Source of the DNA: Phormidium tenue FACHB-886
GTDB taxonomy: Bacteria; Cyanobacteriota; Cyanobacteriia; Elainellales; Elainellaceae
Direction: 5' to 3'
DNA: 64,000 bases
NCBI RefSeq assembly: GCF_014764505.1
Contig: NZ_JACXWX010000002.1
Coordinates: 310,001 to 374,000 of the forward strand
Part shown: positions 1 through 8,280 of the stretch, piece after piece
Position numbering within the stretch: the first letter of the stretch is position 1
Layout: every line of letters starts with the position of its first letter
The notes under the pieces: generated by a model
Databases searched by the model: none
Told to the model about the DNA's origin: nothing
The model's input: the letters and a program-made list of their open reading frames with translations, nothing else
Made by a program: the position numbers and the translations under genes

Positions 1-743
1 TCTTGTTTTTTGCGGCTCATGCGTTATTGTTTCGGCTGTATTTGCCTGGTCGCTATACGCAATTTACAATTCAAATTTTCACCTCATTTGCAGCGGCGAT
101 CGTGATTGTGGTGTTGATTGATGCTGTTTTGGGTTGGGCAGAGCAGCCGCGTGCTGCTGAAGCATTACGCCGACGGCTGGCGATCGCGTTTGTGGTTTTT
201 TGCGGTATCGTGCTGCTGCTGTCGCCAAAGCTCTATATGTTTCCTAAGCTGTCCTATGTTCGGGGTACTGCTCCTGACCTGTATGAGTTCTTTGCACAGC
301 AGCCCAAGGATATCTTAGTAGCGTCGTTGGCTAAGGAAGTTGATAATATTCCTTCTTTTTCGCAGCGGTCAATTTTAGTGGGTAGAGAGTATGCGCTGCC
401 CTATCAACTTGGATACTATCAGCCGCTTCGCCAGCGGATTACCGATTTGATTCGTGCCCAGTATAGTCTTAAGTCCTCTGAGGTGCGTGAGTTTGTTCGT
501 CAATATGGAATTGATTATTGGATGATCGATCGCCGCTATCTCTCAACGCTAGAGGTCGATGAGTATCATCAAATCCCAGTTAACGACTGGCTGCGGCAGT
601 TTAAACCAGAAATCACGGAAGCAGCCGATCGCATTCGGCAGGGGGAGAACTTTGCTATCGCAAAGTTCTTTCGCAGATGCAAGGCAGCAGAAGAAGATGA
701 GCTAATTGTGCTGGATGGCAAATGCATTTTGGATGAGCAGTAG
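1..743 (+). CDS. Membrane protein, C-terminal part (5' end outside window)
   Basis: The open frame is already running at the window edge, so the true start lies to the left. The visible ~246 residues contain two hydrophobic stretches in the first ~85 residues (AAAIVIVVLIDAVLG and AIAFVVFCGIVLLLSP), then a soluble C-terminal half with several Trp, Tyr and Arg residues and no motif I recognise. This layout resembles the tail of a polytopic membrane protein, perhaps of the glycosyltransferase or O-antigen-ligase type, but that is only an impression. It ends 31 bp before the convergent NYN gene. No function is assigned. Confidence 0.6.
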   Translation, partial: LFFAAHALLFRLYLPGRYTQFTIQIFTSFAAAIVIVVLIDAVLGWAEQPRAAEALRRRLAIAFVVFCGIVLLLSPKLYMFPKLSYVRGTAPDLYEFFAQQPKDILVASLAKEVDNIPSFSQRSILVGREYALPYQLGYYQPLRQRITDLIRAQYSLKSSEVREFVRQYGIDYWMIDRRYLSTLEVDEYHQIPVNDWLRQFKPEITEAADRIRQGENFAIAKFFRRCKAAEEDELIVLDGKCILDEQ

Positions 744-774
744 CAAAGGCAAAAGGGGAACTACAGCCGATCAC

Positions 775-1452
775 TCACCATTTTTTCTGAATTTCTTCGC
801 GGATCGACGCCAGATCGGTATAGCGATCGGCAACGTTAATTAGTAGATCGCTAGTCATGGAGTGGAGGCTAACAACCTCTACCTGAACTCCATGATAGGT
901 AATGGCATTGACCGCATAGGCCAAATCGCCATCACCGCTAAGCAAGACCATTGTGCTGCAATAGCTGGAGAGCATCATCATATCGACAGCGATCTCCACA
1001 TCCAGATTGGCTTTTTTAGAGCCGTCGGTGTGCTGAATCAGGTCTTTGGCAACTACACGGTAGCCGTTGCGCCGCATCCACAGCAGGAAGCCCTGCTGCT
1101 TTTCGTTGGTGCGATCGACTCCTGTATAAAAATAAGCTCTTAGCAGCCGTCGCCCTTGCGTTAGCTTGCAGAGTAGCTTGGCATAATCAATTTCAATATT
1201 GAGATGGAGCGCTGCATAAAATAAGTTGGAACCGTCGATGAAGATGGCGACCCGCTGCTGCTTGTCTTCAATTGGGTCACGCTGCGCCATCCCCTCTCGG
1301 TTCCGGTTAACTGCGGGCGGTTGAATCAGGAGAAGAGAGTTAGGATCGACCGACGGCTCAACCGCTTTACCATTAGTTTCTTTGCCGTTGTCATCACTAT
1401 CCTTACTGGTGTCTTTTCCTTTGACATGCTTTTTGGGTGGTAACAACTGCAT
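775..1452 (-). CDS. LabA-like NYN domain protein
   Basis: The 225-aa product has a charged, disordered N-terminal ~65 residues followed by an NYN (PIN-like nuclease fold) domain. The acidic signature residues are visible in IFIDGSNLF, NLDVEIAVDMM and LLSGDGDLAYAV, which would bind the metal in this fold. The match to cyanobacterial LabA/LabA-like proteins is clear. LabA in Synechococcus affects circadian feedback on KaiC-dependent expression, while many paralogues have no known role. A good Shine-Dalgarno (AAGGAG) lies ~11 nt before the ATG. Whether this copy is LabA itself or a paralogue cannot be decided here, and no kai genes are in the window. Confidence 0.8.
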   Translation of the reverse strand: MQLLPPKKHVKGKDTSKDSDDNGKETNGKAVEPSVDPNSLLLIQPPAVNRNREGMAQRDPIEDKQQRVAIFIDGSNLFYAALHLNIEIDYAKLLCKLTQGRRLLRAYFYTGVDRTNEKQQGFLLWMRRNGYRVVAKDLIQHTDGSKKANLDVEIAVDMMMLSSYCSTMVLLSGDGDLAYAVNAITYHGVQVEVVSLHSMTSDLLINVADRYTDLASIREEIQKKW

Positions 1453-1680
1453 CGTCTAGCTTCTCCTTCAATAGCAACAGTTCTCGCCGACAACTTAAAC
1501 CCAAGCAACTTTAAGCCACAATCATTCTGAGGTCAGAGCCATCATGCCAGAGGGAAGGAGGGTTTGTAGGGGCTTGTTAGGCCTTGCCCAAAACACAGCC
1601 AACCCTGGCAACATTGTTAGAGTGTGCGAGGGAACTAGGTTTCTCTCAAGGAGAAGCCGCTTGCTGCAGCATCAAAGTGA

Positions 1681-1908
1681 CTAAGCCACTCGTGCTTCCG
1701 CCAAATCGCGGATTAGCGAGAGCTTAGGTTGGAGATAACCTGTTACCTTACCAGCTTCCTCGCTGCTGAGAACTTTCCGGCGGTGAAGCTGATTAAGCAG
1801 TTGCTCAATCAGTTCTCGATCGCCAATAGTCAACAGATCGGCAGCTTGCGTCGCTTCAACAATGCTCCACAGCAGCCTTAAGGTCGCAGGGTCAATCAAT
1901 GCTTCCAC
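1681..1908 (-). CDS. Small conserved hypothetical protein
   Basis: A 75-aa, mostly helical, soluble protein beginning MEALIDPATLRLLWSIVEAT. It has no signal peptide or membrane segment. Its composition (many Leu, Glu, Gln and Arg) and clean ATG start make it a plausible real gene of the kind often seen in cyanobacteria. It is on the same strand as the NYN gene, 228 bp upstream, with no sign of coupling. No function is recognised. Confidence 0.55.
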   Translation of the reverse strand: MEALIDPATLRLLWSIVEATQAADLLTIGDRELIEQLLNQLHRRKVLSSEEAGKVTGYLQPKLSLIRDLAEARVA

Positions 1909-2661
1909 TCCAAAATCTATCCAAACTTCAAAATGTAAGATTTGCTTTAGATTTGGTTCAGATCCTAAAACTTAGCTAATAGGTAAGTAAAGAGGTCATA
2001 ACATAAATCAAGAATTTAGTAAAGTTTTGAAAACTTTTATACGGCTTCTTTAGTAAAGCCATTCTATCTTTGTAAAGCAATTCTAAACAACCTTATTTTA
2101 ATCGCTCAGCTTACAGAGAGTTTCTATCTTAAGTTGTGTCACTTCATACAAAAGCCAGAGCGGTCTGGTAATTTCGATCGTCTAGGGTGCCAATCGGTCA
2201 TTCCTTAAGATTTCGTTTACAAAAGAGCCATTGTTGAGGCTGAGTGATGAGCCATTGTTGTTCTCAGCTGATGTCCAGTTTGCAATCTATAGCAACTGCC
2301 AAAAGAGGTATTCCTGTGTAGATGTAAACGCCTACACAAAAACGTCTGAAGCGTAATGCTGATAGCTACAGAACTGGGATGCAGCTTGAGAACATATTAG
2401 AAACTGCGTTGCGATCGCCTTTGCAAAAGCTCTGTTCTTTTCCGATCTTTTAGTCTGACTTTTCCTAACTTTCTCCGGCTGCTGTTTAAATTGTCCTCTC
2501 TTATTCTGAAACTGTGCTGAACTCTGAAACTGCGCTGAAGTGAGACAAGCGGGTTGATAAACAGTCAACGAAATTTATCTTCCGCTTACCAAAATCATTT
2601 CCTACCTCGCTCGTGCAGTTTTAGTCAGGCGAGTTTTATATTCATCTTCCAGGAGGCAATA
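1909..2661. other. Intergenic region with a short tandem repeat
   Basis: No convincing gene is seen in this 753-bp, AT-rich stretch. A 78-codon minus-strand frame at 2332-2568 is compositionally poor and is not called. Positions 2506-2523 and 2524-2541 are an 18-bp direct tandem repeat (16 of 18 identical, CTGAAACTGTGCTGAACT type). A GAGCCATTGTTG direct repeat occurs around 2225-2262. The region probably holds the promoters of the flanking divergent genes, but no promoter is clear enough to place. Confidence 0.5.
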
Positions 2662-3414
2662 ATGGCTTACATCAAACTCGGAGATTTAACCTTGCCAGGC
2701 AACAACGATCGACCGCCGGTTGTGCAACGACAAACCATTTTTCCGGGAACCGCTTTAGATACGTTTGAGTTTTTGACGCCGGGCGGCAATATCAACCTGT
2801 CGGTTACAGGCATTAGTGGTGGTGGCAATGTCAATTTAAACTTGTTCCATGATGCGAACGGCAACGATGTACTTGATCCAGGAGATAAGTTTTTGGGTAG
2901 CTCTCAGCGAGCGAATCAGCTAGATGAATCGGTGAACATTAACGGTGCAGTACTCCGAGGCAAATTTTTTGCTCAGGTTGAGAAGCAAGTGGTGTTTGGT
3001 GTCGGCGATATTCCCGTCTCTTATACCTTTGCAGCATCGAGAGCCTTACTTAGCAATCTCTTGCCCAAAGAATCTGAGCTGGGAACGCTTGCCCAAGACG
3101 TTACCCGAAAGGGCGATGTTGGTAATTTAAACACGACTGATGTCTACAGCTTTTCTCTAAAGCGTGGTGATCTCGTGCGCATCCGGTTATCAGAACAAGG
3201 CGGCGATGCTCGGATGCGGCTGATTCAAGACCGCAATGGCAATAAGCTGATTGATGCTGGCGATCGCGTCAATGGCAGCGCCACATCGAATCAGCTAACT
3301 CTTAAAGCTGGCTTTAACTCACCGACAACAGATTATCTGCTTCAGGTCAACCAAGTTAGTGGTGCAACCCAATATGAGGTTTCGTTTGACCGACTCCCCT
3401 TTGCGCCAGTCTAG
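2662..3414 (+). CDS. PPC-like beta-sandwich protein with Ca-loop motifs
   Basis: A 250-aa product. I chose the ATG at 2662 because AGGAGG lies 8 nt upstream; a longer in-frame start at 2554 has no such site. There is no signal peptide. Two similar halves, each resembling bacterial pre-peptidase C-terminal (PPC) domains, contain a D-x-N-x-D-type loop: DANGNDVLDPGD near residue 75 and DRNGNKLIDAGD near 195. These look like EF-hand or dockerin calcium loops. A hairpin terminator follows at once, and then a decayed PpiC-type isomerase. A 155-aa relative of similar composition lies at 9513-9980. It may be an exported surface protein using a leaderless route; this is inference. Confidence 0.75.
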   Translation: MAYIKLGDLTLPGNNDRPPVVQRQTIFPGTALDTFEFLTPGGNINLSVTGISGGGNVNLNLFHDANGNDVLDPGDKFLGSSQRANQLDESVNINGAVLRGKFFAQVEKQVVFGVGDIPVSYTFAASRALLSNLLPKESELGTLAQDVTRKGDVGNLNTTDVYSFSLKRGDLVRIRLSEQGGDARMRLIQDRNGNKLIDAGDRVNGSATSNQLTLKAGFNSPTTDYLLQVNQVSGATQYEVSFDRLPFAPV

Positions 3415-3420
3415 TCACCT

Positions 3421-3452
3421 GTCAGTTAAAAACTGGCAAGTTTTTAACTGAC
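3421..3452. terminator. Perfect 14-bp hairpin after PPC-like gene
   Basis: The arms GTCAGTTAAAAACT and AGTTTTTAACTGAC (3421-3434 and 3439-3452) are perfect complements around a GGCA tetraloop, 7 bp after the stop codon of the PPC-like gene. The stem carries the A/T tracts itself, so it could terminate transcription in either direction, although no separate U-run follows. Confidence 0.6.
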
Positions 3453-3497
3453 TCCGTTCACAAATTATTAGCGATCTTGGACTTCGAGAGGTGAAGG

Positions 3498-3843
3498 ATG
3501 ACAGCTCTATTTCAATTAGGTAATGACGTTTTGCCCAGCCAAACGCTAGTTCCACTATTAGCTCATTACCAGCTTGTTCCCCAACTGCTGTGCGATCTGA
3601 TTCTCGATCGCGCCATTGCCTCGGTCGATTGTACGCCTGAAGAAATAGCCTTAGCCTCTCAACAGCTCTACCAGCAGTGGGGATTAACCAGCGCAGCACA
3701 GCAGCAAAACTGGCGATCGCATGCTCCAGGAGCAATTTGAAGCCTGGATGCATGAACAGATGCAGAACCTGCCAGTCGCAGATCAAACCTGGCTAGGGCT
3801 TATGCCGCAGCCCCCAACCGAGACTATTGCCTTAGCTGCCTAA
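3498..3843 (+). pseudogene. Internally deleted peptidylprolyl isomerase (PpiC/parvulin type) relic
   Basis: The first frame (ATG 3498) encodes ~74 residues resembling the N-terminus of cyanobacterial PpiC-type foldases (LVPLLAHYQLVPQLLCDLIL, then CTPEEIALASQQLYQQWGLT). It then hits a stop at 3738. Within the HIP1 octamer GCGATCGC at 3713-3720, the +1 frame picks up the C-terminal end of the same family (DRMLQEQFEAWMHEQM) and runs to TAA at 3841-3843. The catalytic rotamase domain between the two (normally more than 100 residues) is missing. Both ends are in the expected order and strand, so this is one gene with its centre deleted and a frame change at the junction. Neither fragment should be catalytic. 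Confidence 0.75.
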
Positions 3844-3856
3844 GCAATGGAGCTGC

Positions 3857-6775
3857 CTAAGCAATAGGAAAGGTGATTGTAAAGGTAATCTCCTGATCGT
3901 TACTTGTCACTGCGATCGTGGCTTTTAGCCGCTCTACCAGCTTTTTCACAACGGCTAACCCCAGCCCTGCCCCGCCATACTCCCAAACATCACTTCCAGA
4001 TCCGCGATAAAATTTCTCGAATAGATGCGTTAGATCTTCAGGGTCGATCGTTGCGCCAGAGTTGGTCACAGCAAGCTGAAGCGCATGAGGTAGGCGAACT
4101 GCCGAAACCTGAATCAACCCATGCGCAGGTGTATATTTGCAGGCATTGTTCAGCAGCTCGTTAACAATTCGCTCCAGATACGCCAAATCGAGTTCCAGCA
4201 GGGGTAGATTTTCGGCGATCGTGAGCTGTAGCTGCTGCTGCCGGTGGACCGTCAGCGCTTGAAACGGCTCGATGATCTGCGGTAGCCAGCTTGCCAAGTC
4301 GATCAAAACAGGTGCTAGCAGCTCTTCACCCTCGGCATAGGAAATGGTTAACAAATTCTGAATGACTCGCGTTTCGCGCTGACATTCCTGTTTGAGGATG
4401 GCGAGAGTCCGAGCGATCGTGGAGTTCTCTTTTGTCAGTTCTCCCGATTCATGCAGCAGTTTTTCTAGCGTTTGGGCTGCCAGGTGAATGCTGCTCATGG
4501 GTGTACAAAGTTCATGAGAGACGCTAGTTAAAAACTCGTCTTTGAGCGAGATAAATTTCTCCAGCGCTTCGATCTGCGTTTGCGCTGTTTCATAAAGCCG
4601 CGCCTGTCGAATGGCGATCGCACACTGATCGGCAACCTGCTCGACCAGCTGAATCTCAAAGTCATCAAAATGCTCCTTGCGCGATCGCAGCAGCCAAAGA
4701 TTGCCTAAAGTGCCTTGATCATCGCGGATTGGGCAAGCCAAGCGAGTGACATTGGCTAAGGCTGAACTCCAGAGGGAGGCAGCTTCCACAAACTGCACGA
4801 TTTGCCCTGCCAGCAGCGGCGTATAGATCTCCGGAAAATCGGCGATCGGATGGCTTTGCCCCTGTGCTGCAGCAGAGGATGCAGTTACAGAGGCTGTAAT
4901 AGATTCACAAACGATCGTCGCTGTTGTATGCAACGGGTTATAAAGCTCAACCTGGCAGCGATGAACCTGGAGGACTTGCGCTAGTTCTGCCGTCACCCCC
5001 TGCAAAATTTGGCTTTCGTCGAGGCTGTCGCGTACTTTCTCGGTAATCCGACGCATTACAGCTTCAAAGTCGAGCGCCTGCTGGAGCTGCAGCGTTCGTT
5101 CCTTCACCTGAAACTCCAGGTGCGTGTTGAGGCTTTGCACTTGGTTGTGCAGTTCGGCTTGGTAAACTGCAATGCCTACTTGGGTAGCAAGTTGCTTCAG
5201 CAGTTCGATCGTTGGCGTTTCCCAGAGGCGTGGCTCGCAGCAGTGCTGAGCGATCAGCAGTCCCCACAGGTCTTGGTCAGCAATGATCGGCACAACGAGA
5301 TTGGCGCGGACTTGCAGCGAAGCCAGTAGATCAATGTGGCATTGGTTCAGCCCAGCGGCGTAAATGTCTGTTACCACTTGAATCCGACCCTGGCGATAGC
5401 GATCGATGTGGCTTGCTGTAAAACAAGGGTCTTGAAAGCTCGTTCCCAAGACTGCTGTCCAGGGAGCCGCTACCGATTCTACGGTAATCGTGCCGCTCCA
5501 GTCTGGTTCAAAGCGGTAGATTAACACCCGATCAGTCTGCAAAAACTGCCGCACTTCTTCAACAGTGCGCTGCAAAATTGTATTGAGATCAAGCGAGGCG
5601 CGGATGCGTTGGGCGATCGTCGCAATCAACTGCTGCTGCTCAATCTGCTGCTGCAACGCTTCTTCGATCTGCTTGCGGTGGGTGATATTGGTGCTAGTGC
5701 CAATCAGCCGATGAACTCGCGAGTCGGTGCTACGGAGAGGCGTGAGCGTGGTTAGCCACCATTTGGCATCGCTAGAAAAGGGCAGGTATTCTTCGTAGGA
5801 AATAGTCATGCCAAGCCGAACGCAGTCTGAATAGTGCTGCTGGACTGCCACCGCATCGGGAGGAGATAGCACCTGCTCTGGGGTTCTGCCGACCAAATCT
5901 GTCGCTCGGATACCCATTTGCCGCTCGTGAGCTGGGTTTAATGCCACATAGCGAAAATTACCTCCTTCCAGCACATCAACCACAAAGATCGGCGCTTCGA
6001 TCGCGCTGAAAATGCTAGAAAACAAGGGCATCTCTTCTTCGCTGAGCAAGGCAGCATCCCTGATTAAGCTAGCAGCATGAGGATTTAGCTGTACCGCAGC
6101 TACAGGTTCTAGCTGCGGTGCCAAGCTTGCGCCGGGCGGGTGCGAATGTCTCTCTGCGGGCGCCTGCAGAGACGACCGTGGGCGGGGGCGATCGCTGCTG
6201 CGCGGTCGAGAAACAGCATAGTGCTGCCGATGTCGATTTTTACCAAATGAACTGCCAGATGAACCAGGTAATGAAGGAACTGCGGCACTTTCTGGCGGTA
6301 GCGATTCGGTGGGGCTGTTGGCTTGCTGGCTAGAGGACTGAGCCATCAGGGGTTGCTCATCGAGCGGCTGGCATTCTAGCAGCATTATGGTGCCCGTCCC
6401 CTGCAGGATTCGGCCGATGGACTGCACTTCTAAGCAGCGTCCGTCTCTGGACACCAAGCAAAACTGACTGCGGAAGGAATGAATAGTCTGGTTATGCTGG
6501 CTGTAAGTTTGGCTTAGCGCTTCGGTTAGCTCCGCATAAAGCCGCGCCTGATCTCGCAAATGAATCAGGATAGCGATCGGCTGCCCAATCAGCAGATCCA
6601 AGTCATAGCCCAAAAAATCGGCGCTTGGGCGATCGCTACTCAAAATGTAGCCTGCTGGATTCAACGTCAGGCAAATAGAGCCGATCGCCTCTGTCGTACC
6701 TTTCCACGCTGGTTCTGATTCGGCAGTGTATTGAGGTGATGCGGAACCTTGATCCTGACTGTGATCCTCATTCAT
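3857..6775 (-). CDS. PAS-GAF-GAF sensor histidine kinase, candidate cyanobacteriochrome
   Basis: 972 residues, with no membrane segment. Order: PAS-like (~28-135), Ser/Pro/Arg-rich linker (~140-230), PAS (~250-368), GAF1 (~390-540), coiled coil (~545-570), GAF2 (~575-728), HisKA (H-box SVSHELCTP, His754), and HATPase_c (N-box NELLNNACKYTP ~873-884, F-box FEKFYRGSG, G2 GGAGLGLAVVKK). GAF1 has a DPCF motif (Cys451) and a QCHIDLL motif (Cys479-His480) exactly 28 residues apart. These are the two cysteines that define DXCF-type cyanobacteriochromes, so bilin binding and light sensing are plausible. The kinase core looks intact, though the first ATP-lid motif is NSG rather than DxG, a common variant. 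No response regulator is adjacent. Confidence 0.85.
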   Translation of the reverse strand: MNEDHSQDQGSASPQYTAESEPAWKGTTEAIGSICLTLNPAGYILSSDRPSADFLGYDLDLLIGQPIAILIHLRDQARLYAELTEALSQTYSQHNQTIHSFRSQFCLVSRDGRCLEVQSIGRILQGTGTIMLLECQPLDEQPLMAQSSSQQANSPTESLPPESAAVPSLPGSSGSSFGKNRHRQHYAVSRPRSSDRPRPRSSLQAPAERHSHPPGASLAPQLEPVAAVQLNPHAASLIRDAALLSEEEMPLFSSIFSAIEAPIFVVDVLEGGNFRYVALNPAHERQMGIRATDLVGRTPEQVLSPPDAVAVQQHYSDCVRLGMTISYEEYLPFSSDAKWWLTTLTPLRSTDSRVHRLIGTSTNITHRKQIEEALQQQIEQQQLIATIAQRIRASLDLNTILQRTVEEVRQFLQTDRVLIYRFEPDWSGTITVESVAAPWTAVLGTSFQDPCFTASHIDRYRQGRIQVVTDIYAAGLNQCHIDLLASLQVRANLVVPIIADQDLWGLLIAQHCCEPRLWETPTIELLKQLATQVGIAVYQAELHNQVQSLNTHLEFQVKERTLQLQQALDFEAVMRRITEKVRDSLDESQILQGVTAELAQVLQVHRCQVELYNPLHTTATIVCESITASVTASSAAAQGQSHPIADFPEIYTPLLAGQIVQFVEAASLWSSALANVTRLACPIRDDQGTLGNLWLLRSRKEHFDDFEIQLVEQVADQCAIAIRQARLYETAQTQIEALEKFISLKDEFLTSVSHELCTPMSSIHLAAQTLEKLLHESGELTKENSTIARTLAILKQECQRETRVIQNLLTISYAEGEELLAPVLIDLASWLPQIIEPFQALTVHRQQQLQLTIAENLPLLELDLAYLERIVNELLNNACKYTPAHGLIQVSAVRLPHALQLAVTNSGATIDPEDLTHLFEKFYRGSGSDVWEYGGAGLGLAVVKKLVERLKATIAVTSNDQEITFTITFPIA

Positions 6776-7103
6776 GATTCACTGAGGGCTGACGTTGGTG
6801 GGATGTCTGAACTAGCCGCTAGTCTTTATGAAGCGAAGCAGGGGATGAACGGAGGTGCAGCCAATACAGCCAATCCCACCTGATTCAACGCCTGAGTCCT
6901 GATTGAGGCTGAGCAAATATCGGATCGATGTATGGATTATTGTAAAGAAGATTTTCCATTTTTACGATCGTTCAAGCAAACTAGCTTTAATCTTTATTAA
7001 GATTTTCTCGCTTCACCTCTTAATTTTGCAGATTGCGATCTGCTGCAGCCTCATCTTTGGGTTTGATATTGGGTTTGATATTTGGCAGAGGCGCTATGCT
7101 GTG

Positions 7104-7188
7104 ACATCTGTTGTAACAATTATTGCTGTAACGATTGCTATTGCAACTTGGTGCTGCTTCTAGCTGCAATAGCAATCATTACAGATGT
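7104..7188. repeat. Nested inverted repeats upstream of tRNA-Arg
   Basis: The inner perfect 13-bp arms GATTGCTATTGCA (7133-7145) and TGCAATAGCAATC (7165-7177) enclose a 19-nt loop. The outer 8-bp arms ACATCTGT (7104-7111) and ACAGATGT (7181-7188) flank them. Repeats of the TGTAAC / ATTGCTGTAAC kind fill the left side. This could form a long imperfect hairpin. It ends 62 bp before the tRNA gene, and its role is unknown. Confidence 0.5.
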
Positions 7189-7229
7189 TACAGATAAAGC
7201 TCTACTGCGACAGCGCGATCGAAATCTGC

Positions 7230-7235
7230 TATACT
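7230..7235 (+). promoter_or_regulatory. Probable -10 box of tRNA-Arg
   Basis: TATACT lies 15 bp before the first base of the mature tRNA. A weak -35 candidate, GCGACA at 7207-7212, sits 17 bp upstream of it. The spacing suits a sigma-70-type promoter; the -35 match is poor. Confidence 0.4.
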
Positions 7236-7250
7236 CGTCAGAGTGCGTTA

Positions 7251-7323
7251 GGGCATGTAGCTCAGTGGATAGAGCATCAGATTCCGGTTCTGAGGGTCGG
7301 GGGTTCGAATCCCTCCATGCTCG
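7251..7323 (+). tRNA. tRNA-Arg (anticodon CCG)
   Basis: The 73-nt cloverleaf folds cleanly. The acceptor arms GGGCATG/CATGCTC pair with one G-U pair, the D arm is GCTC/GAGC, the anticodon arm is TCAGA/TCTGA with loop TTCCGGT (anticodon CCG, reads CGG), the variable loop is GGGTC, and the T arm is GGGGG/CCCTC around TTCGAAT. The discriminator base is G. The 3' CCA is not encoded. There is no intron. Confidence 0.95.
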
Positions 7324-7573
7324 TAGTAGATAAAATTTGTCGCTATTCTTATTAACCTTGCGTGCAACCTCTCTGCGCTGAACTTCGACGCAAAAAATTT
7401 GATATAAAAGAGTTTCGATACAAAAAGAGTGCCAATTCAGATGCGTAGCAGCACGACTCTGGTTGCCGTACCCCTCGTTAGCTGAGATCGAAAGGTAGCC
7501 AAAGAGGGCGTTGAAGGATGGTTTTTCCAACGCTTTCAAACCAATGGTCGCATCTGTCATCCTGTGCGATCTG

Positions 7574-8137
7574 TCACCCTATGCGCCGCAGCAGCCGACG
7601 GACCGGAGCGCTAAGCAGATAAACCAACAAGATCAGATTCAAACTTATCTCAAAGCGCTGGAACTCGTTGCCGTAGTAGCGATCGTCCCAGTAGCTAACG
7701 GGGCTGTGGAATCGCATTGTCCAGTTTAATGGAAATAGCAGCAGTGGACCGTCATCGACATGCGTAAAGATATCTACCAGCGAATGAAACCCACAGGCAA
7801 CGAAAAACCAAAATAGCCACTGCTGCACCGAACCAATATTGCGACGCGATCGCCAAACGAGTGCCAATCCGCTTAGCAGCATCACGGGTGAATGCAAAAA
7901 ATTGTGCGAGACAATCCAAAGCGGATGGTGGAAATAAAGCTGATCAAACATCATACGCGCTGTTTCTGCCCGGCTCCAGCCCAATAGAAGGTGATAGTAA
8001 ATTGCCCCGCCTATTGACAGCAGCCACAGCGGTAAATCTGGCGCAACTGACCCTAGCAAAAAAGCGCTCTTCACGATGGGCACACGCGGAAAAGCTTTAT
8101 CAATTGCTGCAGTCATCAAGAAGTGTGAAGGAGTATT
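7574..8137 (-). CDS. YdjM-like (metal-dependent hydrolase family) membrane protein
   Basis: 187 residues from the ATG at 8137 (MNTPSHFLMTAAID); a TTG at 8179 would add 14 residues. At least four hydrophobic segments are visible: AFLLGSVAPDLPLWLL, NFLHSPVMLLSGLALVW, WLFWFFVACGFHSLVDI and LNLILLVYLL. Conserved polar residues sit at membrane edges: TPSHF, SVAPDLP, SHNFLHSP and FHSLVDIFTH. The repeated His/Asp pattern is that of the YdjM/DUF457 family, predicted inner-membrane metal-dependent hydrolases with no established substrate. It stands alone, convergent to the tRNA side. Confidence 0.7.
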   Translation of the reverse strand, partial: NTPSHFLMTAAIDKAFPRVPIVKSAFLLGSVAPDLPLWLLSIGGAIYYHLLLGWSRAETARMMFDQLYFHHPLWIVSHNFLHSPVMLLSGLALVWRSRRNIGSVQQWLFWFFVACGFHSLVDIFTHVDDGPLLLFPLNWTMRFHSPVSYWDDRYYGNEFQRFEISLNLILLVYLLSAPVRRLLRRIG

Positions 8138-8280
8138 CATGACGGGAGATGCAATGAGGGAGGTGTTCGCTTGAGACAAATTGCCCCACTATTCATCAAA
8201 AACATAACGATCGAATTTGCCAATGGTACGCTTGTTTCAGCAGAAGTCTGCACCGTCCAGAAAAAACTTATCTCTCCTCC

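Noticed and set aside
2332-2568. 78-codon minus-strand frame
   Set aside because: Low-quality composition, contains translated 18-bp tandem repeats, no ribosome site, and no recognisable family.
7138-7560. 140-codon minus-strand frame across the tRNA-Arg gene
   Set aside because: Its RAWRDSNPRPSEPESDALST segment is the antisense translation of the tRNA, a well-known artefact.
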